A stretch of 7,879 bases of DNA from Promethearchaeota archaeon (lineage in GTDB: Archaea; Asgardarchaeota; Lokiarchaeia; Sigynarchaeales; SOKP01): assembly GCA_016839655.1 (NCBI GenBank), contig JAEOTW010000359.1, forward strand, positions 1 to 7,879. The letters run 5' to 3'. Shown in pieces: positions 5,733-7,879 of this stretch. The first letter of the stretch is position 1. Each line of letters begins with the position of its first letter. The position numbers and the translations under genes were made by a program. Under the pieces are notes generated by a model. It was not told the origin of the DNA, searched no databases, and saw only the letters and a program-made list of their open reading frames with translations.

Positions 5733-5843
5733 AAAAGAAAAATTCTTGGAATTGAGGATTTAAAGCTAATTTAACCTATTAGGAAAAATCCAATCTGTTT
5801 TTATATTTCTATAAAGATATCTCATAAAAGAGATTAATTTGAG

Positions 5844-6161
5844 ATGGGCTTGAATTCTCGTATAATTGAAAAAAGAGTAGAGAATTTTTTGTATAAAGTT
5901 TTAATTCAAGAAACTCCTTCTAATAAAAAAACTCTACAAAGAAAGAAGTTTATTTTACTTTCTAAACTCGTAGCAGATTTATTTAATACGAAAAACTCAC
6001 ATATTTGCTTTAATAATATATCTAATTTGATAATTTTAGTTTTAAATATATATAATGAGAAGTTCCCTGTTGATGTTTATTCGCTTGAAAAAGAAAATTC
6101 ACTGAATGAATTTAATTCTAAATTTAAACATATCTTAAAAGAAGAATTCTTAATTGAATGA
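5844..6161 (+). CDS. Small protein of an unnamed tandem family, member B
   Basis: This 105-aa protein is the longest of the trio. The first 55 residues (MGLNSRIIEKRVENFLYK onward) are basic and probably helical. The last 50 residues (56-105) align without gaps to the last 50 of member C, with about 24 identities. The clearest shared blocks are NISNLII, D.YS.E, E.NS.F..IL and the exact C-terminal pattern EFL.E. Members B and C also both begin MGL. The gene starts at ATG 5844, shortly after TTTGAG, which is a weak ribosome-binding site at best. It is 111 bp after member A and 99 bp before member C, so each may have its own promoter. TATA-like ATTTCTATAAAG lies near 5804-5815. No known domain recognised. 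Confidence 0.68.
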   Translation: MGLNSRIIEKRVENFLYKVLIQETPSNKKTLQRKKFILLSKLVADLFNTKNSHICFNNISNLIILVLNIYNEKFPVDVYSLEKENSLNEFNSKFKHILKEEFLIE

Positions 6162-6260
6162 ATATTGATAATTGATTTATCACTAAATTTGTCGGGTCTT
6201 TCAATTTAAAATATTGAATTTTTATTGAAATATTAATAAGAAATCGATGTGAGATAACAA

Positions 6261-6479
6261 GTGGGTTTAGAGGTATTAAATAAAAAGATTCAAGTTAGTA
6301 AAAATGAATTAGATGGATCAGATGATTTTTTGAATATTTCAAATTTAATTATACCTTTCTCAATCATCTTTAGGAAAAAAATCTCCCCAGATATATATTC
6401 TGGAGAAGAAACTTTAGCTTTTAAAGAAAAAAATTCAAATTTTCAGCAAATTTTAATATCTGAATTTTTATCTGAATAA
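6261..6479 (+). CDS. Small protein of an unnamed tandem family, member C
   Basis: This 72-aa protein starts at GTG 6261, with GTGAGAT about 6 nt upstream as a possible ribosome-binding site. It has a short polar N-terminal part (MGLEVLNKKIQVSKNELDG), then the shared family region at residues 23-72. That region bridges the family: it matches B in NISNLII and D.YS.E, and matches A in IPFS, IYSG or IYFG, and FKE. This makes the three-way relationship hard to explain by chance. It has no Cys and no membrane segment. It is followed directly by a perfect 16-bp palindrome. Function unknown. Confidence 0.65.
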   Translation: MGLEVLNKKIQVSKNELDGSDDFLNISNLIIPFSIIFRKKISPDIYSGEETLAFKEKNSNFQQILISEFLSE

Positions 6480-6495
6480 ATTGTCTATAGACAAT
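6480..6495. repeat. Perfect 16-bp palindrome right after member C
   Basis: ATTGTCTATAGACAAT begins one base after the TAA of member C. As RNA it could form a 6-bp stem with a TATA loop, followed by the T-rich CTTTCTTGTTCTATT, which would suit a weak terminator. As DNA it could be an operator for the downstream membrane-protein gene, whose candidate TATA box is about 40 bp further on. The sequence does not decide between these. Confidence 0.5.
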
Positions 6496-6531
6496 CTTTC
6501 TTGTTCTATTAAATATAAATACTACTTCTGA

Positions 6532-6548
6532 TCTATATATTTTTAAAA
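6532..6548 (+). promoter_or_regulatory. Candidate TATA box for the DUF998-like gene
   Basis: TCTATATATTTTTAAAA lies about 30-45 bp before ATG 6577. This spacing would give a very short or absent leader, in line with the absence of a clear ribosome-binding site. Confidence 0.35.
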
Positions 6549-6576
6549 ATCAATTTTAAAATCAAATTGATGACAA

Positions 6577-7212
6577 ATGTTGGAAAAATTTGATAAGATT
6601 TTTGAAAAACTTCATGCAAGCTATTTTGGAATAATTGGAGTAATAATTTTTCTTGTTGGTGCAATCCCGACAATGATAGTACATCCTGGTTTCAATTTCG
6701 TTGATATTTTTATTAGCGATTTAGCCGTTCCAGGAGATAATACTTTAGCAATCTTTTTTGTTATTTGTTGGGCCATAACTGGATTATTTATGATAATGTT
6801 TACATTCGGATTTACTAAATATTTACAGGAAAAAGGTGCATCTACTAAGAGTACTGGAATTGCTTGTATTTTAGGGCTTATTTCAGCAATTGGGCTTTTA
6901 TTGATTGCTTTATTTAATGTTAGAGATTTTTATCTCATGCATACGCTGGCACAATATGTTTTTTTCTTTCCTGGAATTATATATTTATTTGGTTATGCCT
7001 ATATTGAATATAAATTATCAGATTTCCCTTTATGGCAAGCCTTATTGAATGTAATGGTAGCCTTCTTTTTTATTTTATACCTAATACTATTTATAGTCAA
7101 TAGAATAGAACCAGCTTTACTTATTGAAGCCAAAGCTATTTCAGAATGGTTGTTTCTTTTTGCTAACTTATTCTGGTTTGTAGAAACAGGAGTATTTATT
7201 TTGAGAAGATAA
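6577..7212 (+). CDS. DUF998-like six-TM membrane protein
   Basis: This 211-aa integral membrane protein has six hydrophobic segments: about residues 16-36, 57-79, 94-113, 123-143, 152-173 and 188-209. The loop after the first segment reads HPGFNFVDIFISDLAVPG (residues 36-53). It resembles the conserved loop of DUF998 proteins, which typically ends in an I-S-D-L-G pattern (here Ser47, Asp48). A His at the start of the fourth segment (HTLAQY, His122) and the ISEW near the last segment also fit that family. Length is usual for DUF998. No catalytic function is established for these proteins. It is separate from the small paralogs by 97 bp and a palindrome, so co-transcription is doubtful. It is convergent with the zinc-protein gene across only 29 bp. 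Confidence 0.75.
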   Translation: MLEKFDKIFEKLHASYFGIIGVIIFLVGAIPTMIVHPGFNFVDIFISDLAVPGDNTLAIFFVICWAITGLFMIMFTFGFTKYLQEKGASTKSTGIACILGLISAIGLLLIALFNVRDFYLMHTLAQYVFFFPGIIYLFGYAYIEYKLSDFPLWQALLNVMVAFFFILYLILFIVNRIEPALLIEAKAISEWLFLFANLFWFVETGVFILRR

Positions 7213-7222
7213 TTAAAACCAA

Positions 7223-7240
7223 TTCTTTTTCTTTTTTTTT
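7223..7240 (+). terminator. T-run terminator after the DUF998-like gene
   Basis: A near-continuous T-tract broken by a single C lies 10 bp after the stop codon. It fills most of the 29-bp gap to the convergent zinc-protein gene and has no hairpin. Confidence 0.5.
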
Positions 7241-7241
7241 A

Positions 7242-7556
7242 TTATTTCCTTATTGGAATAATCTCACTTGGAAAGAGATAAACATTTTGGCACATGGGAC
7301 ATGCATTATATCTTCGCAACCAAGAGGAAACGCATGTAAGATGATACATACCTCCACAATAAGGACATCTAATATTTTTGTGCCTGTTGGGGTCAACTAT
7401 TCTATGACAAACTATACATTGAACTTTCTTTGTCAAATTTTCTTGGTTGTATTGAAATTTTTTTCCACAGAAACAACAGTAATATGGCTTATAGTTTATA
7501 GATTGGGGAAATTTCTTCCCACAATAAGGACAAAAATTGTAGTTTTTCTCAAGCAA
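7242..7556 (-). CDS. Zinc ribbon plus RING/PHD-like treble-clef protein
   Basis: This 104-aa protein carries twelve potential zinc ligands. The N-terminal part is a zinc ribbon built of two knuckles, CPYCGKKF (Cys9, Cys12) and CCFCGKKF (Cys27, Cys30). The C-terminal part has the spacing C-x2-C (47, 50), 13 residues, C-x2-C (64, 67), four residues, H-x2-C (72, 75), ten residues, C-x2-C (86, 89). This is a C4HC3 binuclear treble clef of the PHD/Prok-RING type, and the stretch with Trp-Leu-Arg-Arg before CPMC closely resembles RING-H2 fingers. The true RING position between Cys67 and His72 is Gly, not His. The role may be protein binding or E3-like; that is inference. A TTG start at 7556 is chosen because GGTGA at 7568-7564 is 7 nt upstream. 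The TTG at 7562 is too close to that site, and there is no ATG. Confidence 0.8.
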   Translation of the reverse strand: MLEKNYNFCPYCGKKFPQSINYKPYYCCFCGKKFQYNQENLTKKVQCIVCHRIVDPNRHKNIRCPYCGGMYHLTCVSSWLRRYNACPMCQNVYLFPSEIIPIRK

Positions 7557-7563
7557 AGGCAAG

Positions 7564-7568
7564 TCACC
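7564..7568 (-). promoter_or_regulatory. Ribosome-binding site (GGTGA) deciding the zinc-protein start
   Basis: The minus-strand GGTGA ends 7 nt before TTG 7556, matching the 6-nt spacing of the same motif in the TIGR04076 operon. It is only 1 nt from the alternative TTG 7562. Confidence 0.5.
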
Positions 7569-7637
7569 AAAAATGTAATTATTACTTCTAATTAGATGAA
7601 AAATGAGATAGTAAAAAAATGATATCTAGTCCAATTT

Positions 7638-7663
7638 TTAACTAAAAGTTGAAAGGTAGTTAA
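7638..7663 (-). repeat. 7-bp inverted repeat at the end of the hydrolase gene
   Basis: TTAACTA and TAGTTAA flank a 12-base spacer, and one arm overlaps the hydrolase stop codon. As RNA it would give a modest AT-rich hairpin at the 3' end. No T-run follows directly, although one occurs on the minus strand at about 7619-7613. A role in ending the transcript is possible but weakly supported. Confidence 0.3.
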
Positions 7664-7879
7664 TTTTTATGCTTTTGAATAAATTCTTTTAATGGCGTGG
7701 TATACTCTTCTTTATAAGAGAAAATGTCATTATGACCAGCTCCTTCAATTAAGACTAATTTTTTGTCAACTCCTTCAGGAATATTTTCATAAATTAATTT
7801 CCCTTCATCACAAGGGATAATCCAATCATTGGTGCCATGAATAATCAAAACTGGTTTTTGAAACTTTCTTATTCTTGTA
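7660..7879 (-). CDS. Alpha/beta hydrolase, C-terminal part (5' end outside window)
   Basis: The reading frame is open from the right edge to a TAA at 7662-7660, giving 72 codons. The visible part starts TRIRKFQKPVLIIHGTND, which is the late beta-strand of an alpha/beta hydrolase with the catalytic-acid Asp in HGTND. It continues to LIEGAGHND, which holds the catalytic His. The nucleophile Ser and its elbow lie outside the window. The wording IIHGTNDWIIPCDEGK and the short C-terminal helix resemble serine hydrolases of the esterase, acylhydrolase or BAAT-like type; the substrate cannot be told. A TTG at 7848-7846 is not the start, since the family strand (PVLIIHG) is continuous across it. It is upstream of the zinc-protein gene on the same strand, with a 103-bp gap. 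Confidence 0.85.
   Translation of the reverse strand, partial: TRIRKFQKPVLIIHGTNDWIIPCDEGKLIYENIPEGVDKKLVLIEGAGHNDIFSYKEEYTTPLKEFIQKHKN

Noticed and set aside
7287..7595. Plus-strand frame of 102 codons opposite the zinc protein
   Set aside because: The minus strand shows twelve ordered Cys/His ligands. The plus-strand frame is their antisense and has no features of its own.

Overview
The window is AT-rich and densely coded, with short intergenic spaces, no introns, and no rRNA, tRNA, CRISPR array or transposase that I can see. Three things point to an archaeon. Where a Shine-Dalgarno site is visible it is of the GGTGA / GGAGTGAT type. GTG and TTG starts are frequent. Transcription units end in T-runs, mostly without hairpins. 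The gene content (UMF1-type MFS carrier, TIGR04076 proteins, a RING-like treble-clef zinc protein, CPBP protease, DUF998-like membrane protein) would suit an Asgard archaeon of the Lokiarchaeia type. That placement is inference, because no phylogenetic marker is present.

Left part (1-2306): a CPBP-family membrane protease gene runs leftwards off the edge. It lies divergent to a 12-TM MFS carrier, across a gene-free region of about 325 bp holding A-tracts and a short palindrome. Middle part (2450-4740): an apparent operon of four consecutive TIGR04076 paralogs (about 100 aa each) is followed closely by an MBL-fold hydrolase with a complete metal-ligand set. The first three paralogs start exactly 320 bp apart, so the array probably grew by tandem duplication. 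The block ends in a convergent terminator region facing a leftward gene for a small secreted or lipid-anchored protein.

Right part (5245-7879): this stretch is visibly more AT-rich. Three small rightward genes encode proteins of 77, 105 and 72 aa that share a C-terminal region of about 50 residues. They form a second tandem paralog family, which I cannot name. A DUF998-like six-TM protein follows, then, on the opposite strand, a small protein with an N-terminal zinc ribbon and a C-terminal RING/PHD-type binuclear treble clef. The last gene is the C-terminal part of an alpha/beta hydrolase entering from the right edge.

No single known system covers the window. The items most worth attention are the two tandem paralog arrays (TIGR04076 x4 with an MBL hydrolase, and the unnamed small-protein trio) and the RING-like zinc protein. 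Several starts were moved from the longest reading frame to one better supported by a ribosome-binding site or by family alignment; each is explained in its entry.
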